Below, one piece after another: positions 1 through 8,459 of a stretch of DNA of 46,633 bases. A program made the translations under genes and the position numbers. The first letter of the stretch is position 1, and each line of letters starts with the position of its first letter. This DNA is from an uncultured Duodenibacillus sp. (GTDB lineage Bacteria; Pseudomonadota; Gammaproteobacteria; Burkholderiales; Burkholderiaceae_F): contig CALXKM010000025.1 of NCBI GenBank assembly GCA_944388865.1, forward strand, positions 1 through 46,633. Direction: 5' to 3'. Below the pieces are notes generated by a model. It had not been told where the DNA came from. It did no database searches and saw nothing but the letters and a program-made list of their open reading frames with translations.

Positions 1-107
1 TCGTATTTGCTGAATCGTTCGTAGACGTACCAGCAATTGCCGATCTTTTTGATCTCTGTGTTTTTCTGTCTTGGAAAGTTCAAGACATATTCAGGTTTTT
101 CTGTCAT
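1..107 (-). CDS. Transposase-like protein, N-terminal part, runs off the window
   Basis: An open frame starts at ATG 107-105 on the minus strand and continues without a stop to the window edge (35 codons). Its residues 15-33 read KNTEIKKIGNCWYVYERFS, a pattern I associate from memory with the N-terminus of IS1634/IS4-like transposases common in gut bacteria. Only the start is present, so no catalytic DDE residue can be seen, and the ribosome binding site is weak. Terminal inverted repeats were not found in the 50 bases upstream. The family call is recognition by eye, so it is tentative; the reading frame itself is plausible. Confidence 0.45.
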   Translation of the reverse strand, partial: MTEKPEYVLNFPRQKNTEIKKIGNCWYVYERFSKY

Positions 108-156
108 ATTTTTCGTCTAGATGTAGCAGACCTATTAGGTAGGTAATTTTAAAAGA

Positions 157-184
157 AAACGAGGTCAAGTGCAACCTCGTTTTT
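157..184 (-). terminator. Rho-independent terminator downstream of the azoreductase gene
   Basis: Inverted repeat AAACGAGGT / ACCTCGTTT with an 8-base loop, flanked by A-rich and T-rich tracts on both sides, so it could act in both directions. It lies about 70 bases past the azoR stop codon on the minus strand. Confidence 0.7.
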
Positions 185-253
185 GATGAAAAAACAATCA
201 CTTAAAAGAAATCCGCAACCTTAACTTGCGTACTTAATCCCTAGCGATACGGA

Positions 254-940
254 TTAACCATCCAGGTGCTTGTCTCGCCAGCGGATTTTGATGCGCTCGG
301 CTACTTCGCCAATGCGCTCTTCGCAATTGTTCCAGCTGCGCTCAATTTCTTCGGGCGAGTCCTCGCATACGCCTTCAACCGCGAGACATTCAAAATTTCT
401 TACGCCGAGCTGCTCGAAGATGGCGCGAACGGCCTTGTCGGCATGGTTGAGCGCTTCTTTGCTGCCGCCGGGCTGATAGCCTGAGCTGCCGGTGCTCTCC
501 AAAATGACGACCAGCTTGTTGTGCAGCAGCCCATAGATCACGCGCGGCTTTCTCTGATCGTCCATCGTAAAGGTCTTGCCTAAGCGGACAATGTTGTCGA
601 TCCACGCCTTCAAAGGAGCAGGAACGCCGAAGTTGTAGAGAGGACAGCCCACGACGATGACGTCCGAGAGCAAAACCTCGGCGACAAGCTCATCGCTTTC
701 ACGCAGACGCTCGACTTGGGCAGGCGTGCGCTCAGACTCCTTGGTCATGGAAGCAGAAATGAAGGAGGAGTCGATGAGTCCCGGCGGTTTAGAGGCAACG
801 TCGCGCTCTACGAAGCGGACGCCGCGCCCCTTGAGACGGTCTTTGAGGAGTCTGGCCATCTTGCGGGTGTAGGAGCCCTGATTTTCCTTGCGGACTTCAC
901 CAGTTTGTGCGCTAGAGTGAATCAGGAGTACTTGAGGCAT
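254..940 (-). CDS. azoR: FMN-dependent NADH-azoreductase (AzoR family)
   Basis: Flavodoxin-fold quinone/azo reductase of 228 residues, slightly longer than typical AzoR (about 200). It would transfer two electrons from NAD(P)H through FMN to quinones or azo compounds in the cytosol. The N-terminus has the expected first strand and phosphate-binding segment (LLIHSSAQ, residues 5-12), a middle segment GCPLYNFGVPAPLKAWID (about 98-115) typical of the FMN site, and the ESTGSSGYQPGG loop (about 148-159). The gene stands alone, with a terminator downstream and no obvious partner. Such enzymes usually serve in quinone or electrophile stress; the natural substrate cannot be told from sequence. Confidence 0.88.
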   Translation of the reverse strand: MPQVLLIHSSAQTGEVRKENQGSYTRKMARLLKDRLKGRGVRFVERDVASKPPGLIDSSFISASMTKESERTPAQVERLRESDELVAEVLLSDVIVVGCPLYNFGVPAPLKAWIDNIVRLGKTFTMDDQRKPRVIYGLLHNKLVVILESTGSSGYQPGGSKEALNHADKAVRAIFEQLGVRNFECLAVEGVCEDSPEEIERSWNNCEERIGEVAERIKIRWRDKHLDG

Positions 941-1230
941 TTTTGTTATTCTTTCCTTTCAGCTGCGGCCGACAGCCGGCCGCATGCTTTTGACCGCTCT
1001 AGGATATCAGGGGTTCTCTTTGCAGATGGTGCGTAAGTGTGTGAACTCGTCAGCAAATGTGACCGAGTTGAGCGTGCATGAAAAAGAGAGCACGCCGAAG
1101 TCGTACGCACGAACGCCAGATAAAGCGGTTTGTTAAAAATGAAGCACGCATTATGCCTGCCTTTGCTCAAGATGTGGGATGAGCTTGAGATTAATTACAA
1201 AATTTTGTAGTTGCTCAAGCAAAAGCATCG

Positions 1231-2424
1231 CTATAGGCGTACGGCGGGCGCCATGGACGCGATTTCAAATTCGCTCAGCCCAGCTTCTTGAGACGTTTTG
1301 CGCCAGCCGCGCAAGACTGATTTGATTTCCAAGACAATCTCACGGGCACGTTCAACGCCTATGCCCCAGAAGGGGGCTGCACCGACAAATGCGTTGATGT
1401 CGAAGTTTCGGCACTGTTCATCCCAGGTCAAATATAGGTGCTCGATTGAACTCGAGGGATTGATGTCGAAGGCAGGGGCAAGATGCCAGCCTGATTCGGT
1501 CAGCAGAAAGCCGTGATTGCGCAAGTGATCATCGCCGTCTCCGATAGCCATTTTGAAGGCAACGCGTCTGAAGAGTTGTTCGGCTTGAGCGGCTTTGTCG
1601 CGGCAGACCTTCTCGATGATCATGAGAATTTCAAGGTAGCTTCTTGGTTCATGATTTTTATCTGCGCCCAGAAGCGACCGAGTCGAGAAATAGTGGCGCC
1701 GTCCAGCCTTTGTACGATCAAACCGTTTGGTCGCGAAGATGGTGCCGTTGATGAGCTCAAAGGGAGCGACTTCAATGCCTGCCTGCTGAGCGAGCTTTGT
1801 CATGACGTATTCCCAGGCTCCCATATTGCGCGTATCGTAAATTGAAGGGAATTTGGCTATCCACTGAGAGCCGTCGGTGTTTTGAAAGCCGATTTTGGGG
1901 CGAGACCCGCCAAGGGCTGAGGCTGCCCGCACAAGCGGCTCAAGCGTAGCGGCCGAAAGCAGTCTTTTTTCTTCGAACGCTTTGCATAGCTCCGCGTAGG
2001 CGGCCAATTCGCTTCTGCGCGGCAGCATGTCGGGCGAGGTGCCGACAAACGCTTTGGGCTCCGACTCTGGACTAAAGCGCATGGCTCCCATGCGCTCGCT
2101 GTCGGCAATGGCGGTGAGTACTTCAGTCTCAGTGAGTTCGTGCGGCATTCTTTCATCGCGTCGTGCGCATGCTTCTTCGTAGCGATCAAGAATGCTGCGT
2201 CCCCAGCTGTCGGGCAAAGAATCAGTGACGAGCTTGATTGCAGCGGGCGTTTCAGGAAGAGACTCAATAGGATTGAAGCGTTTGGATTGTGATGTGCCCG
2301 TCCAGAAAGGGCTGAATTCAAAGCGTCCGTCGCTCAGACGCATGCGGCCGATGGCAAGCGCATGCGCAGATTGTTCGTCTTGAGACCATGTGGTCAGAAA
2401 TTCGTGAGTTTTCAGATTGATCAT
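1231..2424 (-). CDS. HipA-family serine/threonine kinase, orphan (no HipB partner seen)
   Basis: Protein of 397 residues with the HipA kinase fold signatures: glycine-rich loop GGSRPK (172-177), candidate ATP-lysine in WIAKF (188-192), catalytic loop GDGDDHLRNHG (295-305; D298 and N303 fit the HipA Asp/Asn pair) and metal-binding Asp in APAFDINP (D320). HipA toxins phosphorylate translation factors such as glutamyl-tRNA synthetase and are usually neutralised by an adjacent HipB DNA-binding antitoxin. No HipB-like frame is present in the 280 bases upstream or the 290 bases downstream. It could be a free-standing toxin, a domesticated kinase, or be controlled by an antitoxin elsewhere. The start ATG has only a weak ribosome binding site. 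Confidence 0.82.
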   Translation of the reverse strand: MINLKTHEFLTTWSQDEQSAHALAIGRMRLSDGRFEFSPFWTGTSQSKRFNPIESLPETPAAIKLVTDSLPDSWGRSILDRYEEACARRDERMPHELTETEVLTAIADSERMGAMRFSPESEPKAFVGTSPDMLPRRSELAAYAELCKAFEEKRLLSAATLEPLVRAASALGGSRPKIGFQNTDGSQWIAKFPSIYDTRNMGAWEYVMTKLAQQAGIEVAPFELINGTIFATKRFDRTKAGRRHYFSTRSLLGADKNHEPRSYLEILMIIEKVCRDKAAQAEQLFRRVAFKMAIGDGDDHLRNHGFLLTESGWHLAPAFDINPSSSIEHLYLTWDEQCRNFDINAFVGAAPFWGIGVERAREIVLEIKSVLRGWRKTSQEAGLSEFEIASMAPAVRL

Positions 2425-2606
2425 TTTTTTGTTCTTTTTGTGGATTTTGTTGAGACTATTGATTTTCGGTGCGCATCATAGGCCCAATTTATGAATTGAG
2501 CGTGTCGAAAGTGTTTCCAAATAATGAATAGGCACCGATTCGAGCAGTCTCTGCAAGACGAGCGTCGTCAGAAAGAGCAGCGGGGACTATAGACAAGGAG
2601 CCGAAA

Positions 2607-2655
2607 ATACCTGCGGCCCGCCAGACACAAGCAGTGAGTGCTGACGGGCCGCCGG
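2607..2655 (-). terminator. Probable terminator after fhs
   Basis: Stem GCGGCCCG (2613-2620) pairs with CGGGCCGC (2645-2652). On the minus strand it is followed by a short T run. A second small palindrome, CTCCTTTAAAAGGAG, lies at 2658-2672 between this stem and the fhs stop codon. Confidence 0.5.
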
Positions 2656-2705
2656 GGCTCCTTTAAAAGGAGAGACGTTCAGAGAGATGAAGAATCAATT
2701 GAGGC

Positions 2706-4352
2706 TTAGGCAAGTCCCGTGATCTTTCCGTCCTTGACGTCGATGTTGTAGGCGGCAGGCTGCTTGGGCAGTCCGGGCATGCGCATGATTGCGCCCGTGG
2801 TGACGACCACAAAGCCGGCGCCGGCATTGAGGATCAGACGCTGCACCGGGAGATCGAATCCCTTGGGTGCGCCAAGGGCCTTGGGATCAGCCGTCAGCGA
2901 GAAGGGCGTCTTTGCAATGCATACGGGCAGCTTGTCAAAGCCCATGGATTCAAGCTGCTTGAGATCCTTGACGGCTGCAGCCGACATGCTCACAGAACCG
3001 GCGCCATAGACGCGGCGAGCAATCTTTTCGACCTTGACCATGACCGGGTCGCTCTCTTCGCAGGCGTAATTGAGCCCTGCGGCAGGAGCTTCGCAGGCCG
3101 CAAAAACTTCGCGGGCTACGCTCTCGGCACCCTTGCCGCCTTCTGCAAAGCCGTCGCTGATGGCAAAGCGAACGCCGAGCTCCTGGCAGCGGTTGCGAAG
3201 CACTTCGATTTCATCTTCAGGATCGTTGGCAAAGTGGTTCATGCTTACGACGATTTCGACGCCGAACGCCTTGAGGCTTGCCACATGGGCATCAAGGTTG
3301 CACATGCCGGCCTTGAGAGCCTGCATGTTGGGCTTGCCGATTTCCGGCAAAGCCACTCCGCCGTGCCACTTCAGGGCCTTGAGGCTTGTGACGAGCACAA
3401 CGGCACGGGGCTGCAGGCCGCATTCGCGGCACTTGATGTCAAAGAACTTCTCAGCGCCGAGATCAGAGCCGAAGCCTGCCTCGGTGATGGCGTATTCGCC
3501 CAAAGTCATTGCCGCACGGGTGGCGGCAACCGAATTGCAGCCGTGGGCGATGTTGGCAAAGGGGCCGCCGTGGATGAATGCGGGCGTGCCTTCAATGGTC
3601 TGCACGAGATTGGGCTTCATGGCGTCAAGAAGCAGAGCCATGACCGCGCCCGTAGCGCCGAGTTCCTTGCAGGTAAAGGGAGTGCCGTCGTACTTGATGC
3701 CGAGCACCAGTCGGTCAAGACGGCATCGCAGGTCATCTTCGCCGTCGGCCAGGCACAAAACGGCCATCAGCTCGCTGGCGGCTGTGATGTCAAAGCCGGT
3801 TTCCGTGGGAATGCCGTTGGCGGTGCCGCCCAAGCCGTCGACGATGAAGCGCAGCTGACGGTCGTTGACGTCAAGTACTCGCTTCCAGGTAACTTCCTTC
3901 AAGTCGATCTGGCGCTTGTGGCGTGCATTGTCAATGAGTGCGGCAATCAGGTTGTTGGCGGCAGTGATGGCGTGGAAGTCTCCCGTGAAGTGGAGGTTGA
4001 TCGACTCCATCGGCAGTACCTGAGAGTAGCCGCCGCCGGCCGCGCCCCCTTTCATGCCGAAAACGGGGCCAAGCGAGGGTTCGCGCAGCGCGAGCACAGC
4101 CTTTTTTCCAAGACGGTTCATGGCCTGCGCCAGCGCAATTGAAGTGGTGGTTTTGCCCGAGCCCGCGGGCATGCCCGAGGTGGCAGTGACCAGAATCAGC
4201 TTGCCGTTCTGAGGACGGTCGGCTTTGAGCGAGACCTTGGCCTTGTCCCAGCCGTAAGGTTCAAATTCGCTGTCATCGAGTCCCCATTCGTGGGCGAGGT
4301 CGTCAATGCGCTTGAGTTTGACTTGTTGAGCAATTTCGATATCAGAAAGCAT
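2706..4352 (-). CDS. fhs: Formate--tetrahydrofolate ligase
   Basis: Enzyme of 548 residues, normal for Fhs, making 10-formyl-tetrahydrofolate from formate, ATP and THF in the cytosol. The ATP loop TSGMPAGSGKTTT is at residues 58-70 and the strongly conserved REPSLGPVFGMKGGAAGGGY segment follows. The start at 4352 is chosen because AAGGAG lies 8 bases upstream; the frame stays open further upstream but that extension is unlike the family. The product feeds purine synthesis (purN lies 12 kb away) and formyl-Met-tRNA formation, and allows formate to be used as a one-carbon source under anaerobic conditions. Confidence 0.96.
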   Translation of the reverse strand: MLSDIEIAQQVKLKRIDDLAHEWGLDDSEFEPYGWDKAKVSLKADRPQNGKLILVTATSGMPAGSGKTTTSIALAQAMNRLGKKAVLALREPSLGPVFGMKGGAAGGGYSQVLPMESINLHFTGDFHAITAANNLIAALIDNARHKRQIDLKEVTWKRVLDVNDRQLRFIVDGLGGTANGIPTETGFDITAASELMAVLCLADGEDDLRCRLDRLVLGIKYDGTPFTCKELGATGAVMALLLDAMKPNLVQTIEGTPAFIHGGPFANIAHGCNSVAATRAAMTLGEYAITEAGFGSDLGAEKFFDIKCRECGLQPRAVVLVTSLKALKWHGGVALPEIGKPNMQALKAGMCNLDAHVASLKAFGVEIVVSMNHFANDPEDEIEVLRNRCQELGVRFAISDGFAEGGKGAESVAREVFAACEAPAAGLNYACEESDPVMVKVEKIARRVYGAGSVSMSAAAVKDLKQLESMGFDKLPVCIAKTPFSLTADPKALGAPKGFDLPVQRLILNAGAGFVVVTTGAIMRMPGLPKQPAAYNIDVKDGKITGLA

Positions 4353-4775
4353 GTCAAGTGCTCCTTGAAAATGGTTGAAATAACAAAAAACCTTGAAAAT
4401 CCGTACGAATCGCAGTGCTTGCGAAAAGCTCTTTTGCTCATGTGCATGGCGGCAACGCAAGCCTCGGCTCAACCTTGTCGGCGCAAAGACGATTGAGAAG
4501 ACTGGGGAGCATCAAAGGCACAAAACGCTTGCGGCTTGGTCGGTCTTGGATAGATAAGAGAAAGTTCAAGCAAAGCTGCATGCAACAAAAAAAGAGGGAA
4601 CAAGCTCTAATGGAAAGGCCGCCCATCCTAATCTCTTAAGAACAACTCAGGCGGCCTGATGACGAACTGCAGCACAGTCCGATGGTTCTGAAGCCGACAA
4701 CAACAACTGGTTGCGTAAATATGCCACAAAGTCGGCCTCAATAGTAAAACAAAGATGCAACAAGCCTTGTCAAAC
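4353..4775. other. Intergenic region between fhs and the small membrane protein gene
   Basis: About 420 bases with no convincing gene; frames on both strands here lack ribosome binding sites and family resemblance. It holds the fhs promoter region and one GC-rich hairpin near 4616-4658. Confidence 0.5.
4616..4658 (-). terminator. Possible terminator downstream of the 45-residue membrane protein gene
   Basis: Inverted repeat AGGCCGCC / GGCGGCCT with a loop of about 25 bases. On the minus strand the stem is followed by TTTCC, and a longer T run comes about 20 bases later, so it is imperfect as a terminator. Confidence 0.35.
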
Positions 4776-4913
4776 TCAGATCAACGTGCAGACCGTGCCT
4801 TCGCAAACCTCTCCAATGCCCCAGCCGAGCAGACGCAGACCGACGATGATGGCAAGCGCAAGGAGCACCCAAATCAGAATGGTTTTCCCGTGAGGAGTAA
4901 GACGCGTCAACAT
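4776..4913 (-). CDS. Small single-pass membrane protein, 45 residues
   Basis: Short frame with a near-perfect ribosome binding site: AAAGGAGG ends 5 bases before the ATG at 4913-4911. The product begins MLTRLTPHGKT, then has one hydrophobic segment (about residues 12-30, rich in Ile, Leu, Val, Ala) ending with RLLGWGIGE, and a short tail with two cysteines (C37 and C42). The positive N-terminus suggests the N-end is cytosolic. No family is recognised. It stands alone between fhs and etfB. The ribosome binding site and the sharp amphipathic layout are the reasons for calling it real; the function is unknown. Confidence 0.6.
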   Translation of the reverse strand: MLTRLTPHGKTILIWVLLALAIIVGLRLLGWGIGEVCEGTVCTLI

Positions 4914-5451
4914 AGCAACCTCCTTTGAGACTGCCGTCCGGCGTGCTCAAGCATATAACGCCGAACCCATGAACTCTCGAATCAATCAGCAACTCCAGAA
5001 CTGGTGCCGGGGATAAGCCAATGCATCTTTTTCTGGCAATTCAATTATCGCATTTTGAGGTGCATGCAAACGAAATTTTTCAAAATGTTTCTTTTCTTTG
5101 TGTCCAATGTGTAGACATCTGCAAGATTGTTAAAGCATTGATTTGTCAGTGAATTCTTGTTCAATAAGACTGAATGCCGGTTCAATTTTTCTGAACGATT
5201 ATTCAGGGCGAGAAACAAAATGAAACAGATGAATCTGTGCGGTAAAAGCGTCAGTTTTAATGCCTGTTGATGATCTTGCCAAGAATCCTCGAGCACTTGC
5301 TTAAGTCGCAAAAATACCTCGCTCAAAAACCTCGGGATGCCCCGTATAATCTCGACCATTGTCAAAGCGAGCCGGCTTTAGGCACCACGCGCCCATGGCG
5401 CTTATTTTCCATCGCCGGCAAGTGCGCACAAGCTTTCGGAGCAAAAAAATC
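4914..5451. other. Intergenic region upstream of etfB
   Basis: About 540 bases of lower GC content with no convincing gene. The minus-strand frame at 5045-5365 has no ribosome binding site and an irregular composition. The right part should hold the etfBA promoter. Confidence 0.5.
5345..5350 (+). promoter_or_regulatory. Candidate -10 box for etfBA
   Basis: Perfect TATAAT about 100 bases upstream of the etfB start codon. A good -35 hexamer at 17 bases is not evident (CTCAAA), so the promoter may rely on an activator. Confidence 0.4.
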
Positions 5452-6201
5452 ATGAAGATTCTTGTAGCGGTCAAGCGCGTCGTCGACTACAACGTCAAGG
5501 TTCATGCGCTGCCTGATCATTCCGACGTGGATATTGCATCGGCCAAGATGTCGATGAATCCTTTTGATGAAATTGCCGTTGAGCAGGCTCAGCGCCTTAA
5601 GGAGGCCGGCAAGGCCGACGAGGTGGTGGTCGTGAGCATCGGTCCGGCCAAGACCGTTGATACGCTGCGCGTGGCGATGGCCATGGGGGCAGACCGCGCT
5701 CTTCACATTACGACTGACGAGCGGCTCGAGCCCATTGCCGTGGCGCGACTTCTTGCTGCCGTCAGCCGTCGAGAAAATCCGGATTTGGTTCTGATGGGCA
5801 AGCAGGCCATCGATAACGACGCTGGCCAGGTTCCGCAGATGCTCTCGGCCATGCTCGACATGCCGGTGGCAATCAACGCCAGCGGTCTTGATCTGGAAGG
5901 ATCGCGCCTTACGGTGCTGCGAGAAACTGATGCCGGACTGCTTCGCGTTTCGGCCGACCTGCCTGCAGTTGTTTCGGCCGACCTTCGTCTTGCTGAACCC
6001 CGCTACGTTACCCTTCCCAACATGATGAAGGCTAAAAAGAAGCCTGTTGAAGCTATTGCGGCTTCTGAACTTGAACCCAATCTTGCGCAGTCTCTGCAGC
6101 TTGTCAACGTGGTTGATCCGCCTGCACGCACAGCCGGCGTCAAGCTTGCAAACGTTGACGAGTTGATTGATGTGCTCAAAAACAAGGCCAAGGTTCTTTA
6201 A
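5452..6201 (+). CDS. etfB: Electron transfer flavoprotein, beta subunit
   Basis: Protein of 249 residues matching the usual EtfB length. It starts MKILVAVKRVVDYNVK and has the conserved NPFDEIAVEQA segment (about 38-48) and the GKQAIDND signature (about 123-130). The start at 5452 fits the family and has GGAG upstream. EtfB binds AMP and forms the ETF heterodimer with EtfA, carrying electrons from acyl-CoA and other dehydrogenases to ETF:quinone oxidoreductase. etfA follows after 19 bases in the same operon. No acyl-CoA dehydrogenase is adjacent. The signature resembles the classical (group 1) beta subunit. Confidence 0.96.
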   Translation: MKILVAVKRVVDYNVKVHALPDHSDVDIASAKMSMNPFDEIAVEQAQRLKEAGKADEVVVVSIGPAKTVDTLRVAMAMGADRALHITTDERLEPIAVARLLAAVSRRENPDLVLMGKQAIDNDAGQVPQMLSAMLDMPVAINASGLDLEGSRLTVLRETDAGLLRVSADLPAVVSADLRLAEPRYVTLPNMMKAKKKPVEAIAASELEPNLAQSLQLVNVVDPPARTAGVKLANVDELIDVLKNKAKVL

Positions 6202-6220
6202 GGCGGGAGATGATTTAGAA

Positions 6221-7156
6221 ATGCCGATTCTTGTAATTGCAGAAAATGACAACGCCTCTCTTAAGGCGTCGACCTTAAATACGATCACTGCCGCCAAGGC
6301 AATTTCGTCGGACATTGACGTGCTCGTCTGCGGCAAGGGATGCGAGACGCCTGCCAAGGCTGCTGCCGCTGCTGCCGGCGTGCGCAAGGTCTACTGCGCC
6401 GATTGCGAAGAACTCGCGCACCGGCTGCCGGAAGCAATGGCCGAGGCCGTTCGCGCCGCCTTGCAAAAAGATGCCTACACGCATGTCTTTTTTACATCAA
6501 GCACCGCGGGCAAGGCTGCGATGCCGCGTCTTGCCGGTCTTCTCGGAGTCTCGGCTCTCACCGACGTTTGCGGCGTCGAGTCTGCCGACACTTTCAAGCG
6601 CTATATCTACGCGGGCGGCGTGTTGGCTACGGTAAGAACTACGGCTAACCCCGTCATCGCCACCATCCGTCCGACCGCTTTTGAGGCGGCGGCTGCCCAA
6701 GGAGGCAGTGCTGTTGTTGAGCCGCTTGCCGTTCAATTTAAGAGCCGCGGCTTTGCTTTTGTGAGCGAAGAGGCGCAGCTCTCGGACAAGCCCGACCTTC
6801 TCACCGCTCGCCGCGTGGTCGCTGGCGGCCGTGGTCTCATTGATGAAGCAGGCTTTGCCGCACTAGAGGCTTTTGCCGACAAAATCGGCGCAGCCGTCGG
6901 CTCTACGCGTGCTGTTGTTGACATGGGGCTTGCTCCGAACGAATCTCAGGTTGGACAGACGGGCAAGATCGTTGCTCCTGAGCTGTACTTTGCGTTCGGT
7001 ATTTCGGGCGCGATTCAGCATGTGGCCGGCATGAAGGACTCTAAGGTGATCGTTGCTGTTAACAAGGACAACGAAGCCGCCATGTTTGACTATGCCGACT
7101 ACTATCTTGAGGCCGATGCGGTTGAGGTGATCAAGGAGCTGACCTCCAAGCTTTAG
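6221..7156 (+). CDS. etfA: Electron transfer flavoprotein, alpha subunit
   Basis: Protein of 311 residues, the usual length for EtfA. The C-terminal FAD domain is clear: a QVGQTGKIVAPELYFAFG segment (about 244-261) followed by the GAIQHVAGM signature and VAVNKD. The start MPILVIAEN at 6221 fits the family; GGCGGGAGA lies upstream. It partners with EtfB just upstream and carries the redox-active FAD. A strong terminator follows at 7198-7237, so etfBA is a two-gene operon. Confidence 0.96.
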   Translation: MPILVIAENDNASLKASTLNTITAAKAISSDIDVLVCGKGCETPAKAAAAAAGVRKVYCADCEELAHRLPEAMAEAVRAALQKDAYTHVFFTSSTAGKAAMPRLAGLLGVSALTDVCGVESADTFKRYIYAGGVLATVRTTANPVIATIRPTAFEAAAAQGGSAVVEPLAVQFKSRGFAFVSEEAQLSDKPDLLTARRVVAGGRGLIDEAGFAALEAFADKIGAAVGSTRAVVDMGLAPNESQVGQTGKIVAPELYFAFGISGAIQHVAGMKDSKVIVAVNKDNEAAMFDYADYYLEADAVEVIKELTSKL

Positions 7157-7197
7157 TCGAGCACTCCGAAAGAAGTACATTTCGGAAAACAAAATAG

Positions 7198-7237
7198 GCA
7201 CCAGCGCTTCATTTCTCGGGCGACTGGTGCTTTTTTT
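7198..7237 (+). terminator. Rho-independent terminator of etfBA
   Basis: Stem GCACCAG (7198-7204) / CTGGTGC (7224-7230) followed directly by seven T. Confidence 0.85.
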
Positions 7238-7352
7238 GCGGCCGCAGCGAAGTGCTCTGCCAAAAAAAGACAGCTTGCTTTGCCTGCCGCAGCTGGCGGA
7301 AGCTGGTACCATGAGCTCTTTCGTTTGGGTCTTTGCGAGGCGGCGTGGTCAT

Positions 7353-8273
7353 ATGCTTGCCGCCATGAGTCCTTTTTTGGAAAATATTCAGAAAAAAATG
7401 AGATTTAGTCCAAATCTGCGCCGCATTGCGGCCATTCATGATCTCTCTGGGGTTGGCCGCACTTCGCTGATGGCGGTGATCCCAATTCTTTCCACAATGG
7501 GGTTCAATGTTTGTCCGTTGCCTACAGCGATTCTCTCGAATCACTCCCAGTATCCTGATTTTTCGTTTCTTGATCTCACCGATGAGATGCCTAAGATCAT
7601 CGGGCAGTGGGCTAAGCTCGGCGTTCATTTTGACGCCATCTACACGGGCTATATGGGTTCGCCTCGGCAAATTGAAATTGTGGGAGGGTTTGTTGACGAT
7701 TTCAGAGGTTCTGAAACACTCATCGTTGTGGATCCGGTGCTCGGAGACAATGGGCACCTCTACAGCAAAATGTCCGAAGAAATGGTTTGCAACATGCGGC
7801 TTTTAGCCAAGCGTGCAGATGTTCTTACTCCAAACCTCACAGAGGCTTTTGCGCTTCTTGATCGCGACTATCACCCGGAGTGCAGCACCGAGGAGCTCAA
7901 AGAGCTGATTGCCGAACTCTCAGAGCTCGGGCCCGATACAGTCATCATTACAGGCGTGCCCGTGCCAGGCCAGTCAGGGCTTACGTCAGTGCTTGCTCGC
8001 AGCAAATCGGACATGCGCACTTGGAAAGTGACCTGCCCCTATCTGCCGGCCCATTATCCGGGTACGGGCGATACGTTTACAAGCGTGATTACCGGAAGTC
8101 TGCTGCAAGGCGACAGCCTGCCGATTGCGCTTGATCGCGCCACGCAGTTCATCTTGCAGGGCATCCGTTCAACATTCGGCTATCAAATGGACAGTCGCGA
8201 TGGAATTTTGCTCGAACGCGTGCTTCCCATTCTGAATATGCCGATTCAGTCGGCATCCTACGAGCTTGTTTGA
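7353..8273 (+). CDS. Pyridoxal/pyridoxamine kinase (PdxY-like)
   Basis: Ribokinase-superfamily kinase that phosphorylates vitamin B6 vitamers for PLP salvage. Conserved blocks are AAIHDLSGVGRTSL near the N-terminus, CPLPTAILSNHSQYP, VVDPVLGDNG (catalytic metal site), TPNLTEA and the anion-hole motif PGTGDTF. The true start is uncertain: the conserved fold begins about 20 codons after 7353. ATG 7353 has GCGAGG 12 bases upstream and was chosen; ATG at 7311, 7365 and 7398 are alternatives. Sequence is closer to the pyridoxamine kinase branch seen in anaerobes than to classical E. coli PdxK. No PLP synthesis genes are adjacent. Confidence 0.85.
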   Translation: MLAAMSPFLENIQKKMRFSPNLRRIAAIHDLSGVGRTSLMAVIPILSTMGFNVCPLPTAILSNHSQYPDFSFLDLTDEMPKIIGQWAKLGVHFDAIYTGYMGSPRQIEIVGGFVDDFRGSETLIVVDPVLGDNGHLYSKMSEEMVCNMRLLAKRADVLTPNLTEAFALLDRDYHPECSTEELKELIAELSELGPDTVIITGVPVPGQSGLTSVLARSKSDMRTWKVTCPYLPAHYPGTGDTFTSVITGSLLQGDSLPIALDRATQFILQGIRSTFGYQMDSRDGILLERVLPILNMPIQSASYELV

Positions 8274-8340
8274 GGCTTATAAAGTTCAAAGCTTTGAGTA
8301 CTAAAAACTGAAGTCGAGCCAATGCGTCTAAACTTTGCAA

Positions 8341-8409
8341 AAGAGACAACGTGAGAGGCGGCTATTGGTTTTTGCTGCACCCCAAATCGTTGAGTTGTCT
8401 CTTCGACAA
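8341..8409 (+). promoter_or_regulatory. Structured leader upstream of the purine permease, possible RNA switch
   Basis: AAGAGACAAC (8341-8350) is a perfect 10-base inverted repeat of GTTGTCTCTT (8394-8403). The second arm can instead form a local hairpin TTGTC-TCTTC-GACAA (8395-8409). The two pairings are mutually exclusive and lie about 50 bases before the start codon. No known riboswitch family was matched by eye. Confidence 0.35.
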
Positions 8410-8459
8410 TCAACAGCAGAGCGTGCGGAGCAGTTCTTGCTGAGCGGAAGACTAGAGGC

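Noticed and set aside
3234-4142. Long plus-strand frame opposite fhs
   Set aside because: Shadow of the fhs codons; no ribosome binding site or family.
5045-5365. 106-codon minus-strand frame upstream of etfB
   Set aside because: No ribosome binding site, no family, and composition of an AT-rich intergenic stretch.
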